NCBI GenBank assembly: GCA_965277535.1
Contig: OZ255825.1
Span: 3,410,001-3,474,000, forward strand
DNA: 64,000 bases
DNA from: Ilyomonas sp965277535
GTDB taxonomy: Bacteria > Bacteroidota > Bacteroidia > Chitinophagales > Chitinophagaceae
Direction of reading: 5' to 3'
In this document: positions 25,055 to 33,963 of the stretch, piece by piece
How positions within the stretch are numbered: the stretch's first letter is position 1
Layout of the letters: every line of letters starts with the position of its first letter
Translations under genes and position numbers: made by a program
Notes under the pieces: model-generated
Told to the model about the DNA's origin: nothing
The model's database searches: none
What the model saw: only the letters and a program-made list of their open reading frames with translations

Positions 25055-28000
25055 TCATTTCTTACTATCTGCTGCTTGTTGCTGTTGTTTGTTTTGTTCT
25101 TCTTTTTGTTTCTTCTGATCTTCTATTTGCTTGTCCGTTTCCTTGTTCTTTTTACGAACTTCTTTTGCCACCTTATGTCTTTCAAAAATTTCTTTCAAAC
25201 GGTTGTAATCATAGTTCAAAATAAAGCTCAAACCTGTTTCGATAACCTGACCTTCTGCAACGCCTTCGTAATTGTTGCGGCGATAAGCCTGCAATAAATA
25301 ACGACCATCTTTGGTGAGCTGATAATCTACCGATACATCGCCTGCAATGTTGGAAGCGGCTTTGTTGCTGCCCTGCGGATTTTCAACAGCGAAAGAACTT
25401 CCCACATTCACCTTGATTCTATCATTCAGCAAACGCTTGCTGACACCCACTTTCAGGTCGGTGCTGTTTTGTGCCGTACCAGTTGAATAGTCCTGTTGCG
25501 ATTGTAAATCAAAATTCAAATCAACGCCTTTAACAAGGTTGCCAGCCAACTTGTTTAACTGGTCGGTGAGCAAACCTGCGGCACTACTGCGAACTGCGCC
25601 TTCTACGCCACCACCACCGCCAGAGCTTGCCAGCGGGTCTTCCTGCACAAATCTGCCCAGTAACAACAAAGCAAAAGCTTGTTTGTTTATTTCAGCTTCA
25701 TCACTACGAACTTGTTGCAGCTTTGTATCTACATCAGGCCAGCGTGTAAGCAAATCCTGAGGCAGTGTAATATCAAATGAAATGGTCGGTTTCAGCATCT
25801 CGCCGGTCATGTGCAGGTTCACATGAAAAGGTAACTTTTCTTTATAAGTAGTTTGTACAGCCTGAGTAGCACCAGCTATCTCGGATTGCATTAAATCAAT
25901 AGGCGCAGTGTTGGCAAGATAGGTGGCTGTTATATCCACTTGTGCAGAAGTAGGGTCGCCCGTCCAGATGATAGTGCTGCCCTGTTGTATATCAAATTTT
26001 CTTTTCAAAAATGAAAGTGATAAGTTGTAAGCACCTTTTGATACTTTGTAATTGCCGGTAAGACTTATTTTTCCGCTTTGATCAATGCCAGCGGCAAGGT
26101 CGGCAGCACCCATAATGGTTAATGCGTCGCCACTGCGCTCGTCAATTACAACGGTAAATCTTGCCGTGCTGTCGGTTTCAATATTTGCCGTTAGATCAAG
26201 CCCCTTCATTTGGGTTTGACCAGTGATAGTATCGGTAATAGAAGGCGTTGGTTTATTGCGTTCAGGGTGGTCTTTATCAACAAACACTACCACGCCCTCG
26301 CGCTCTTCTACTTCGGGGTCGCTGCTTGGCAATACAAGTGTGAAATCGGTGGGCTTGTTCACACGAAGATTAGCATTGATGCTGGGCGCATCCAGTGTGC
26401 CGGTAACATCAATATCGGCGTCAATGTTCATTTTGCCGTAAAACAAATCTTTCGTGCCTTGCTTTTTATTTACTGCTTCAAAATTGTCAGTACTCAGGTT
26501 TAATGCAAACTTGTAATTTTTAAAATCCGAGGATAAAATATCACCATCAATAACGGCGCGTGCATTGTTGGCATCGCGCATGGTGAACTCATTAAAATGA
26601 ATGCCCTGGTTGTCTACATCAATGGTTTCATTGGGCAATGTTAAACGCTCGCCTGTAATGGCAGGAATGATAAATGTGCTATCAAAATGCAATGTGCCGT
26701 TCACGATAGGAGCACTTATTGTTCCTTGTATGGTTGCTGCCCCTTTTAGCTCTCCGCCGATGTCTGTTAACTGGTCAGCAGCGAAAGGTTTCACCATCGC
26801 TAAATTCAAACGGTTGAGTGCCAGTTGCAAATCCATTCGGCTTTCACCTGTATAGTATTTGCCATTTATTTCTACGTCCGTATTGTTGCCTACTAAGGCA
26901 ATGTTGGCGGCATAAGTATTGGCTTGTTCGTTGTTTACTTTTACTGATAAACTGCCAATCGTATCGCGTTTATAAACCAAATTATTGATGGCCAAGTCAG
27001 AAGTAAAAACAGGACTCTTCATTACATCTTTCACTACTGCATTGCCGTTGATTGAACCTTCTACCGGAATAGAATCCTCGTGTGCAATCTTTGTTATTGT
27101 AGCAATCTGAAAGTTATTGAAATCAACTTTGATGGGTGCGTTCGGAGTTTGTTGCGTGCTATTGATGGTGAGCGATTGCCCGGCCTGGCTGATGGCAAAA
27201 TTGTTCACCAAAATACCAGCGATAGAATCATACTGAATGAAGTTTCCCTGGGCTACATTCCAACGGCTGTAATCCAATACCAGTGAATCTTTCAGGCTGA
27301 ACTTCACACCATTTTTTATTTGGCTTAACAATCCTCCAAGCGCATATTGAAGTTTTCCTTTTTGATCATCTGAACCCAGGTTGAAATCAAGCTGGTTGTG
27401 AGCCAGCGAAGCCGCTAAATTTGTTTTGAATAATTCAATCGAACCAACTTGAAGATCGTCAAAGCTCACACCCAAATCCAGTTTGTCAGCGTTTGTTTTT
27501 GCCCCAATTGTTAAGCTATCAATCAACGTCGAATCCACCAGGATTTTCCTGCCATTCACTGCCAGTTGTAAATCGTTTTGTGCACTATTGAAAGAAGAAG
27601 TGAGCGTTAATGAATCGCTGCCTTTTAAAGCCGGAACAAAATCCAACAACAAACCTTGCGGAATGATGGTTGCAGCCAGATTGAAGTTTTGCGGAGCAAA
27701 TTTTTGCGCTTTATAACCGGGCAAATTATAATACTGATTGATGGTAGCTTGCAATGCTGGTGCTATCTGCGTTAATTGATATTGACCACTCATGCTTGCC
27801 TTGATAACATTGGCAATATTCAGATCAATATTTTTTTGTTGCGGCGTTGCCGAAGCGATCAAACCAATGCTATCGGCGGTGTAGGATTTTTTTCCTTGTG
27901 TGATATTCAAATCAGTAATAGAAACGGTACCGTTCAGCGAATCAATATTTGTTACCGGAACATCTGCAATGATATGACCATGCAAACCCAAGGTATCTGT

Positions 28001-30127
28001 TACCAAATGCAGTGCATTCAGGTTAATGGTATCCAATAAAAGATTGAGTTGAACCGCCGGATATTTGGGTTTGATATCAGCCGTTGCATCCAAGTTGAAA
28101 TTGATGTTGGGGTCGCCGCTTACTGCATTCACAACAGCTACACCATTATTCAACGTACCATTTAAATCAATGTTTTGATAATTGTAACCTTTCACTTGTG
28201 CAGCCAGCACACGAACTGCATATTTCAGATTGGCTTTTTTCATGTCAGTTCCCGTGCCGCTTACATTAGCGTTGAGCGAAACGGTGCCAACATTTTGTTC
28301 TTGTTTTAAGAGATAACCAAGGTTTAGTTTGTCAACCACTGCCTTTACACTGTAAGGTGCATTGGAATGCATACCGCCGGTAATCTTTACATTACCCCGA
28401 TTGGTATTCAAAGCAAGATCAGTGTTGAAATCTTTCATGCCGCCATTAAAATAACCTTTGATAAAGAGGTTATCAGGCAAGCGAAAATTTGCCAATTCTT
28501 TAGCCGGAATGAAAGGAAGAATGTCGTTTTTAGAAGCGCTGATTTGAGCAATGTTTAAGTCAGCATACACTTTTTTGGCATCAGGCAAGCCTTTTATTTT
28601 GCCCGATAATTTCACCACTACATTTCCCCATCCACTCAACTCAAATTGTGGTATATCCAAATCTTTTACATAGCCTTTTATTCGTGTGTTTACTTTCAGC
28701 ACCGCGTTCTCTTTACCACGTAAATTTCTTTTGAACGTAGGCATGAAAGTGAGAAGGTCTTTGGCTCCGATTTGCGTTTGCAGCAAATCGGCATCAATGT
28801 ACATATTGCCTGGATTTTTTGAAATGGCATCGAGCGATGGATAGCTTACCGCGAGTTTATTTTGAATGATTGAATTATCGGTTTGTATTACCAGATTAGT
28901 AAGACTGGCACCTGTATCAGTATAAACAAAAGCCGTTTGCAATTTGCGCAAATCCAAACCACTTTGGTCTTTAAAAGCAAGCTTGCGAATGTTGCCATTG
29001 TAAAGGCTTGGCGTGAAGGCAAGACTATCACCTTTTAGTGTAAACGAATCTATCAGCAAATGGCTGTAATCAAGTCCAGATGGGGCTTTTGGCTTGTTGT
29101 TATCATCATATTGGAATGTGTTGTTGTTAAAGTCAACACTACCTAATTCAATCTTCCACGGGTTTTGTAAACTCTCACCTGTTTTTTGCGCAACCACTTG
29201 TTTGGTATAAGTGGCTTCTTCTGATTTACCCAGTGCAATTTTCGCCTGTGTGTTGTTCAGTGCAATGTCATTTAAGCGAATATGGAGCGTTTGCAAATTC
29301 ATGTCGCCGGGATGCGTTACCAACTCACCCAAATGCAAATCGGCAAGCAAAGCGGATACATCATTTTTATAATTGAAGTTGATGTTTTGAAATGTAAGGG
29401 CATTAATATTTATTACCGGACTGGTTGATTTGCCAACTGTAGTAGTATCAACGTAACTTGTATCTTCCTGTATTAATGGCTTGTACTGATATACATTGGC
29501 AACAATATCTTTTACGGTAATGTCGGGAATGGAATAAGCATTATGATCTAAATCGAATTTGTTAATGTGTGTGGTGAAGCTGCCCAATTTAAAATACACA
29601 TCGTTGCCAGTTTCGTCGTCTTTATAAGTAGCCACAATGTTGTTCAGCACTATTTCACCCAAATGAAACTGCATTGAACTGCTCGTATCTTTTGCTGTTG
29701 GTGTTTTATTTTGGTCGCTGTTGAAAGCATTAACGATGTACTGGAAATTGAAAGTCGTATCAGGTTTTAAACGATAAATGTTAGCACGGATGCCATCGAG
29801 CGAAAGATAGTTTACATTCACCTGGTGATGCAGCAAACCAAACATTCCAATGTCAACGCGTATCTCTTTACCGGCAAGTAAAGTATCCCGCTTTTGGTCT
29901 TCAAAATAAATGCCTTGCAGCACAATGCGTTTGGGAAATGCAATGCTTAGTTTCGCAATAGAAACCTTTGTTTTTATCTTTCCTTCGAGATAACTGACTG
30001 CTTTGTTTTTGGCAAAATTTTGAACGGCTGGAATTTGTATTGCCACAATAATAAGCAATAGCAGGAAGATGAGGCTTCCTGCTATCCAAGCAATAACTTT
30101 TACACTCTTTTTTACGATGCGATTCAA
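25055..30127 (-). CDS. tamB: TamB (translocation and assembly module, DUF490)
   Basis: A 1690-residue protein: one N-terminal membrane anchor (SVKVIAWIAGSLIFLLLLIIVAIQIP), then >1500 residues of alternating beta-strands forming the AsmA/TamB-type lipid-transfer groove, and the conserved DUF490 C-terminal domain (LLGRFVQEDPLASS ... GLSFILNYDYNRLKEIF), which contacts the TamA/TamL barrel. It ends in a Lys/Gln/Glu-rich tail. The intact 5-kb frame shows that sequence quality is good. Paired with tamL downstream; likely spans the periplasm for lipid transport. Confidence 0.92.
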   Translation of the reverse strand: MNRIVKKSVKVIAWIAGSLIFLLLLIIVAIQIPAVQNFAKNKAVSYLEGKIKTKVSIAKLSIAFPKRIVLQGIYFEDQKRDTLLAGKEIRVDIGMFGLLHHQVNVNYLSLDGIRANIYRLKPDTTFNFQYIVNAFNSDQNKTPTAKDTSSSMQFHLGEIVLNNIVATYKDDETGNDVYFKLGSFTTHINKFDLDHNAYSIPDITVKDIVANVYQYKPLIQEDTSYVDTTTVGKSTSPVININALTFQNINFNYKNDVSALLADLHLGELVTHPGDMNLQTLHIRLNDIALNNTQAKIALGKSEEATYTKQVVAQKTGESLQNPWKIELGSVDFNNNTFQYDDNNKPKAPSGLDYSHLLIDSFTLKGDSLAFTPSLYNGNIRKLAFKDQSGLDLRKLQTAFVYTDTGASLTNLVIQTDNSIIQNKLAVSYPSLDAISKNPGNMYIDADLLQTQIGAKDLLTFMPTFKRNLRGKENAVLKVNTRIKGYVKDLDIPQFELSGWGNVVVKLSGKIKGLPDAKKVYADLNIAQISASKNDILPFIPAKELANFRLPDNLFIKGYFNGGMKDFNTDLALNTNRGNVKITGGMHSNAPYSVKAVVDKLNLGYLLKQEQNVGTVSLNANVSGTGTDMKKANLKYAVRVLAAQVKGYNYQNIDLNGTLNNGVAVVNAVSGDPNINFNLDATADIKPKYPAVQLNLLLDTINLNALHLVTDTLGLHGHIIADVPVTNIDSLNGTVSITDLNITQGKKSYTADSIGLIASATPQQKNIDLNIANVIKASMSGQYQLTQIAPALQATINQYYNLPGYKAQKFAPQNFNLAATIIPQGLLLDFVPALKGSDSLTLTSSFNSAQNDLQLAVNGRKILVDSTLIDSLTIGAKTNADKLDLGVSFDDLQVGSIELFKTNLAASLAHNQLDFNLGSDDQKGKLQYALGGLLSQIKNGVKFSLKDSLVLDYSRWNVAQGNFIQYDSIAGILVNNFAISQAGQSLTINSTQQTPNAPIKVDFNNFQIATITKIAHEDSIPVEGSINGNAVVKDVMKSPVFTSDLAINNLVYKRDTIGSLSVKVNNEQANTYAANIALVGNNTDVEINGKYYTGESRMDLQLALNRLNLAMVKPFAADQLTDIGGELKGAATIQGTISAPIVNGTLHFDSTFIIPAITGERLTLPNETIDVDNQGIHFNEFTMRDANNARAVIDGDILSSDFKNYKFALNLSTDNFEAVNKKQGTKDLFYGKMNIDADIDVTGTLDAPSINANLRVNKPTDFTLVLPSSDPEVEEREGVVVFVDKDHPERNKPTPSITDTITGQTQMKGLDLTANIETDSTARFTVVIDERSGDALTIMGAADLAAGIDQSGKISLTGNYKVSKGAYNLSLSFLKRKFDIQQGSTIIWTGDPTSAQVDITATYLANTAPIDLMQSEIAGATQAVQTTYKEKLPFHVNLHMTGEMLKPTISFDITLPQDLLTRWPDVDTKLQQVRSDEAEINKQAFALLLLGRFVQEDPLASSGGGGGVEGAVRSSAAGLLTDQLNKLAGNLVKGVDLNFDLQSQQDYSTGTAQNSTDLKVGVSKRLLNDRIKVNVGSSFAVENPQGSNKAASNIAGDVSVDYQLTKDGRYLLQAYRRNNYEGVAEGQVIETGLSFILNYDYNRLKEIFERHKVAKEVRKKNKETDKQIEDQKKQKEEQNKQQQQAADSKK

Positions 30128-30223
30128 AAGGTAGAAGCTTTAATTTAACAATCAATAACGGTGCTTTCAAAACCTTTGCAGGCTTTGTTCTTCATATACA
30201 GCAACGGCCTTTTGGGTTTTTTA

Positions 30224-30379
30224 TTACGCTCTGCGAATAACAGCTATCAAAATAGAAATGATAGCAATCACCAGCAAAATGTGAATGAGCCACGATGTAT
30301 TGGCTCCACCGGTAAAAAAGAATTGCCAAACCCAAATGATAATACAGATAACTGCGATGAGGTACAGGATGCTTCTCAT
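30224..30379 (-). CDS. lmo0937-type small membrane protein, 51 aa
   Basis: The ATG at 30377-30379 starts a 51-residue peptide (MRSILYLIAVICIIIWVWQF...) with two membrane helices and the G-x-x-x-x-[SW] turn of lmo0937/DUF5670 proteins. Its ATG overlaps the stop of the preceding gene (ATGA), so translation is coupled. Last gene of the four-gene membrane cluster. Confidence 0.8.
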   Translation of the reverse strand: MRSILYLIAVICIIIWVWQFFFTGGANTSWLIHILLVIAIISILIAVIRRA

Positions 30380-30789
30380 GATACTTCGATTTTTTGGTGT
30401 GAATGTTTACGGTTTTTGATATAATTCATAACGCCTTTAATGGCGGCGGCTGTGCCTGCTTTTTTCACAACATTTAAAACACGATCTTTGATTGTAGTGC
30501 CTTTTTGCTTTTTAAAAACCGAAAACAGACCTGTTGCATTTTTCACAAATCCAAAACTGTTTTTAATAGCACCGGCAGTAAGGAAAAACGGAACAACCTT
30601 CATAATTGCAGAAGGAATAGCTTTGCTTGCATTGCTCAATGCGTATTTGCGGGCTTCGGCCGGTGCTCGCTTTACATGAGTTTTCAGATGCACTTCATGC
30701 GTAGCTATATCAGCTTTTATTTTTGCAATTTCGCTTTGCAAATCCTGTAGTGTTTTGATGTGCGATACATCTCTGTTATACTTTGCCAT
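30376..30789 (-). CDS. Hypothetical protein, 137 aa, in the membrane/stress cluster
   Basis: A basic protein (Lys/Arg-rich) with an N-terminal helical coiled-coil-like segment (TLQDLQSEIAKIKADIATH) and a central hydrophobic or amphipathic stretch (SAIMKVVPFFLTAGAIKNSF), then repeated Ala/Lys helices. Overlaps the holin-like gene by one base (TAATG) and the lmo0937-type gene by 4 nt. Family not recognised; the coupling makes it part of the same envelope unit. Confidence 0.65.
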   Translation of the reverse strand: MAKYNRDVSHIKTLQDLQSEIAKIKADIATHEVHLKTHVKRAPAEARKYALSNASKAIPSAIMKVVPFFLTAGAIKNSFGFVKNATGLFSVFKKQKGTTIKDRVLNVVKKAGTAAAIKGVMNYIKNRKHSHQKIEVS

Positions 30790-31178
30790 TACTTTTTCTT
30801 AAGAAAGTTTTGAATCAATTTATGAGTAACGGCATTGCCAAAAAGCTTTTTGCCGAAGAAAACCACGATTAGTATCAGCAACAAATAAATGCCTGCTACA
30901 ATGCCAAAGCCTGCAGCATAACTGTCTAACCAGTGGCTGAACAAAAAGCCTAGAGTAATGCTGATAAAAATGAGCAAAAACAAACCGAACACCAACAGTA
31001 ATACACCTGAAATAATAGCCGCTGCTGCAACCGATATTTTTTCTGCCGCCTGCAGTTTTACTAACGTTATCCTGTCGGAAACATAAGCCTGAAACCGGTC
31101 TTTTAGTTCGGTAAAAAAGTTAGGCTTTTCCTGCGCGTCTTCAAGGCGCGTTGTGTCGTTATTAAGAGGTTGCTGCAT
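30789..31178 (-). CDS. Phage-holin-superfamily (DUF1469/holin-X) membrane protein
   Basis: A 129-residue protein. A soluble N-terminal ~40 residues is followed by two long helices (ISVAAAAIISGVLLLVFGLFLLIFI and AGFGIVAGIYLLLILIVVFF) and a short basic tail, the plan of actinobacterial holin-X/DUF1469 proteins. In cellular genomes these are envelope proteins near YtxH/CsbD-type stress genes, not phage lysis proteins; no phage genes are nearby. Confidence 0.8.
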   Translation of the reverse strand: MQQPLNNDTTRLEDAQEKPNFFTELKDRFQAYVSDRITLVKLQAAEKISVAAAAIISGVLLLVFGLFLLIFISITLGFLFSHWLDSYAAGFGIVAGIYLLLILIVVFFGKKLFGNAVTHKLIQNFLKKK

Positions 31179-31485
31179 CTTTTACGTCTTTAGCTTTCTT
31201 CTCCAGTTTTGCAATGTATTTTTTGCCTTGTGCAATCAGGTCGCTTAAATTATCGGCCGTGTCGCCATATTTATCTTTGGCTTTGTCTTTCCAATCACCT
31301 AATTTACTTTTTGCCGTATCCTGCCAGTCATCGGCTGTGTCTGTAACATCGTCCCACCAATCTTTTCCTTTACTACTTACATCCTCCCATAAATCCTGAC
31401 CTTTATCGCTGTTGGCAAACAAAGCGATTAATGTGCCTGCAGCCGCACCCAGTATTAAACCTGCAACAAATTTTGAACTTGCCAT
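31162..31485 (-). CDS. YtxH-domain protein
   Basis: From the ATG at 31483-31485 a 107-residue protein starts MASSKFVAGLILGAAAGTLIALF, the classic YtxH N-terminal helix with G-x3-G, followed by a polar Asp/Lys/Trp-rich helix (WWDDVTDTADDWQDTAKSKLGDW). Frames running further upstream add implausible residues. Overlaps the holin-like gene by 17 nt. Likely general-stress envelope protein; first gene of the cluster. Confidence 0.8.
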   Translation of the reverse strand: MASSKFVAGLILGAAAGTLIALFANSDKGQDLWEDVSSKGKDWWDDVTDTADDWQDTAKSKLGDWKDKAKDKYGDTADNLSDLIAQGKKYIAKLEKKAKDVKDAATS

Positions 31486-31708
31486 CATTTTTTGTTTTAG
31501 ATGTTTTAGCATAATGCAAGCATTGTACCACAACAAATTATGTGAAAACAAAAGAGAAGCTTTGAAACCCATTCGTGGTAGAAAATCCCCATGCAATCAG
31601 CAAAAGAGATTTTGTTGTTTAAAATATGAGCAAAAGAAGAACAACATAAAAAAATTATGAACGGTTTTATTTTCGGGTGAATGAATACTCCGACAAAACG
31701 ATGGACAA

Positions 31709-31716
31709 TAATTTTG
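31709..31716 (+). promoter_or_regulatory. -7 box TAATTTTG ahead of the cytochrome gene
   Basis: TAATTTTG matches TAnnTTTG and lies 32 nt before the ATG at 31749. No clear -33 TTG at the expected spacing. Confidence 0.45.
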
Positions 31717-31748
31717 CGAAAACTTCATAATCAATTTTAACCTGTTAT

Positions 31749-32726
31749 ATGAGAAAGGTATTTCGTATCCTGTTCATTGTTGTTATTGTACTTCTGATTT
31801 GCGTTTCTGCCATTGCCTTGTATGTAAAAACTGCCTTGCCAAACGTGGGCGAAGCCCCAAATTTAAAAGTGGCAATTACCCCTGAACGTGTAGAAAGAGG
31901 TAAGTATCTGGCCAACCATGTTACTGCCTGCATGGATTGCCATAGCCAGCGCGACTGGAACCGCTTTTCCGGACCTCTGAAGCCGGAAACGTTTGGTGGC
32001 GGCGGCGAAAGGTTTGGAAAAGAAATGGGCTTTCCGGGTACTTTGTACTCAAAGAATATCACACCTTATGGTCTGCACAACTGGACGGATGGCGAATTGT
32101 TTCGCGCCATATTTTGTGGCGAAAACAAAGATGGTTATGCCTTGTTTCCATTAATGGGTTATCCTGCTTTTAGTAAGATGACGCAGGAAGATGCGTACAG
32201 CATTATAGCTTATGTTCGCTCGTTGCCCGTTGTTCATAATGACGTACCAAAAAGAAATTTGGATTTTCCGGTAAATTTTGTTGTAAACACGATACCTGCA
32301 AAAGCCTCTTTAATTGCTTCTGTTGATACCAGTAGTGCGGTTGCTTACGGAAAATACCTGGTAACCATTGCCAACTGTGTAGAATGTCATAGCCAGGTGT
32401 CAAAAGGTTCTGTGATTGCCGGAACGGAATTCGGCGGCGGTCGCAATTTTGATTTTCCAAATGATACTCATACCCATTCAGCCAACATCACATTTGATAA
32501 TGAAACCGGCATTGGCAAATGGAGCGAGGATGATTTTGTGAAGCGATTCAAGACGTACTCAGATTCTTCTTATCATTCGCAACAGCAACAGGAAAGCGAT
32601 TTTAATACGCCAATGCCATGGATGGTGTACACTGGCATGTCGGCGAAAGATTTAGGAGCCATCTATCAGTACCTGCGCACCATCAAACCCATAAAGAATA
32701 GCGTGGTGCATTTTACAAAAGGATAA
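31749..32726 (+). CDS. Membrane-anchored diheme cytochrome c
   Basis: A 325-residue protein with an uncleaved-looking N-terminal helix (FRILFIVVIVLLICVSAIAL) and two heme c sites, CMDCH (about residue 60) and CVECH (about residue 211), each in a cytochrome c fold, with axial Met candidates downstream (GYPAFSKM, PMPWMVYTGM). Similar proteins act as electron carriers or subunits near gluconate or alcohol dehydrogenase-type enzymes. No such partner is adjacent. Confidence 0.88.
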   Translation: MRKVFRILFIVVIVLLICVSAIALYVKTALPNVGEAPNLKVAITPERVERGKYLANHVTACMDCHSQRDWNRFSGPLKPETFGGGGERFGKEMGFPGTLYSKNITPYGLHNWTDGELFRAIFCGENKDGYALFPLMGYPAFSKMTQEDAYSIIAYVRSLPVVHNDVPKRNLDFPVNFVVNTIPAKASLIASVDTSSAVAYGKYLVTIANCVECHSQVSKGSVIAGTEFGGGRNFDFPNDTHTHSANITFDNETGIGKWSEDDFVKRFKTYSDSSYHSQQQQESDFNTPMPWMVYTGMSAKDLGAIYQYLRTIKPIKNSVVHFTKG

Positions 32727-32772
32727 ACAACTATCCGTTTATGACACCCTGTTGGTTTTTGGATGAAGTTCA

Positions 32773-32904
32773 CACTCGTCATTGCGAGGAACGAAGCAGT
32801 GTGTGTTTAACACTCAGTGCTGTTTAAAAGTAATTATCGTTTTATCAACAAACATTCATCAATCACAAATTCACAGACTGCTCTGTTGCTCGCAGCGACG
32901 AGTG
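32773..32904. repeat. REP-like element with 33-bp imperfect inverted repeats
   Basis: The left arm at 32773-32805 (CACTCGTC..TGCGAG..AAC) and right arm at 32872-32904 match in 27 of 33 positions as inverted repeats, with ~65 bp of AT-rich text between. The CATTGCGAGGAACGAAG core is a common type of Bacteroidota dispersed repeat. No coding capacity; it fills the gap between the cytochrome and acyltransferase genes. A miniature transposon-like or REP origin is possible. Confidence 0.6.
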
Positions 32905-33001
32905 CATTTTTGTCAATGGTTTAGCAATGCAAACACTCATTAAAGGATAAAAACAAAAGAGTACTGTTTGCTGTTAATTGCTTGGTTCTTGATACTTGTT
33001 T

Positions 33002-33874
33002 CTACAATGCCTTATACTTTTCCGCATCCCATTCCCATTTCCATCTGCGATGACTCCATAAATAATTAGCAGGCTGCTCGCGAATGCAATTTTCCATAAA
33101 AAGAGCCATTTGCTTTGTGATTTCACCTTTGGGTAAGCTCTTCGGATCGGTGGTTAACAGCACCGCTTCGGAATGATAGTAACCGCGTTTTATTTTTTTT
33201 ATTATGCCCATTGTTACCACTGCATTGTTGGTGTGTGCCGTGCGTTCGGGGCCTTGCACAAAGGTTGCCATCTTACTAAAAAAAGGAACCCAATAAGCAT
33301 TTTCGGGAAACGAACTTTGATCGGCTACCAACACCAATGTAAAAGGCTTTTTGGCAAATGGCATAAACTCCTGGCGATAGTTTTGGGATGAAATTAAATG
33401 CGAGCCAAACCGTGTACGAGCCTTATAAAAAATGCGGTCAATAACTTTGCTCGATATAGGTTTGTACACCACTAAAAACGGAGATTGTAAATTCATACCA
33501 TAAGCCACGTTTGCATACTCCCAGTTAAAGAAATGCCCTAAATGAACCTGCACATTTTGTCCGGTTTTGTAAAGTTCATTCAGCAGTTCATACTTGCCGA
33601 TAAAGCGTTTGTTCAGTTCTTTTTTTGAAATGGAAAGCAGCTTGATAAACTCAATCCAGTTATCGGTAAAATGCGTATAAAAATCGCGCTCAATCTTTCT
33701 TCTTTCTTCATCTGTTTTTTCGGGAAAAGCAATCAGAAGGTTTTGTTTTACCACAGCCCTACGATACCGGATAATATGATATAGCAAGAACGAAATGCCA
33801 TCGCTAAGAATATACATCAACCAAAAGGGTAGAAGCGAAAACAAATAAAAAAAGCAATACACAAGGTAAAACAT
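33002..33874 (-). CDS. Lipid A biosynthesis-type (LpxL/HtrB) acyltransferase
   Basis: A 290-residue enzyme from the ATG at 33872-33874. The alternative ATG at 33916 would start inside a dispersed repeat and is rejected. N-terminal helix MFYLVYCFFYLFSLLPFWLMY, then the acyltransferase motif H-x4-W-E (GHFFNWEY) with the catalytic His, VVYKPISSKVIDRIFYKAR, and LVADQS. Transfers acyl chains to a lipid A precursor in the inner membrane. Downstream of nadB. Confidence 0.85.
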   Translation of the reverse strand: MFYLVYCFFYLFSLLPFWLMYILSDGISFLLYHIIRYRRAVVKQNLLIAFPEKTDEERRKIERDFYTHFTDNWIEFIKLLSISKKELNKRFIGKYELLNELYKTGQNVQVHLGHFFNWEYANVAYGMNLQSPFLVVYKPISSKVIDRIFYKARTRFGSHLISSQNYRQEFMPFAKKPFTLVLVADQSSFPENAYWVPFFSKMATFVQGPERTAHTNNAVVTMGIIKKIKRGYYHSEAVLLTTDPKSLPKGEITKQMALFMENCIREQPANYLWSHRRWKWEWDAEKYKAL

Positions 33875-33893
33875 AAAGGCAAAGATAGAATTA

Positions 33894-33956
33894 GCCACAA
33901 AGGCATGAAGGCCCAAAGTTTACAGCGAAGAATTTGTGTCTTAGTGTCTTTGTGGC
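33894..33956. repeat. REP-like inverted repeat (GCCACAAAG type)
   Basis: GCCACAAAGGCA (33894-33905) is inverted as TGTCTTTGTGGC (33945-33956), 11 of 12 bp complementary, in the acyltransferase-nadB gap. It resembles the common 'CTTAGTGTCTTTGTGGC' dispersed repeat of Bacteroidota. Confidence 0.5.
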
Positions 33957-33963
33957 AAGGCAT

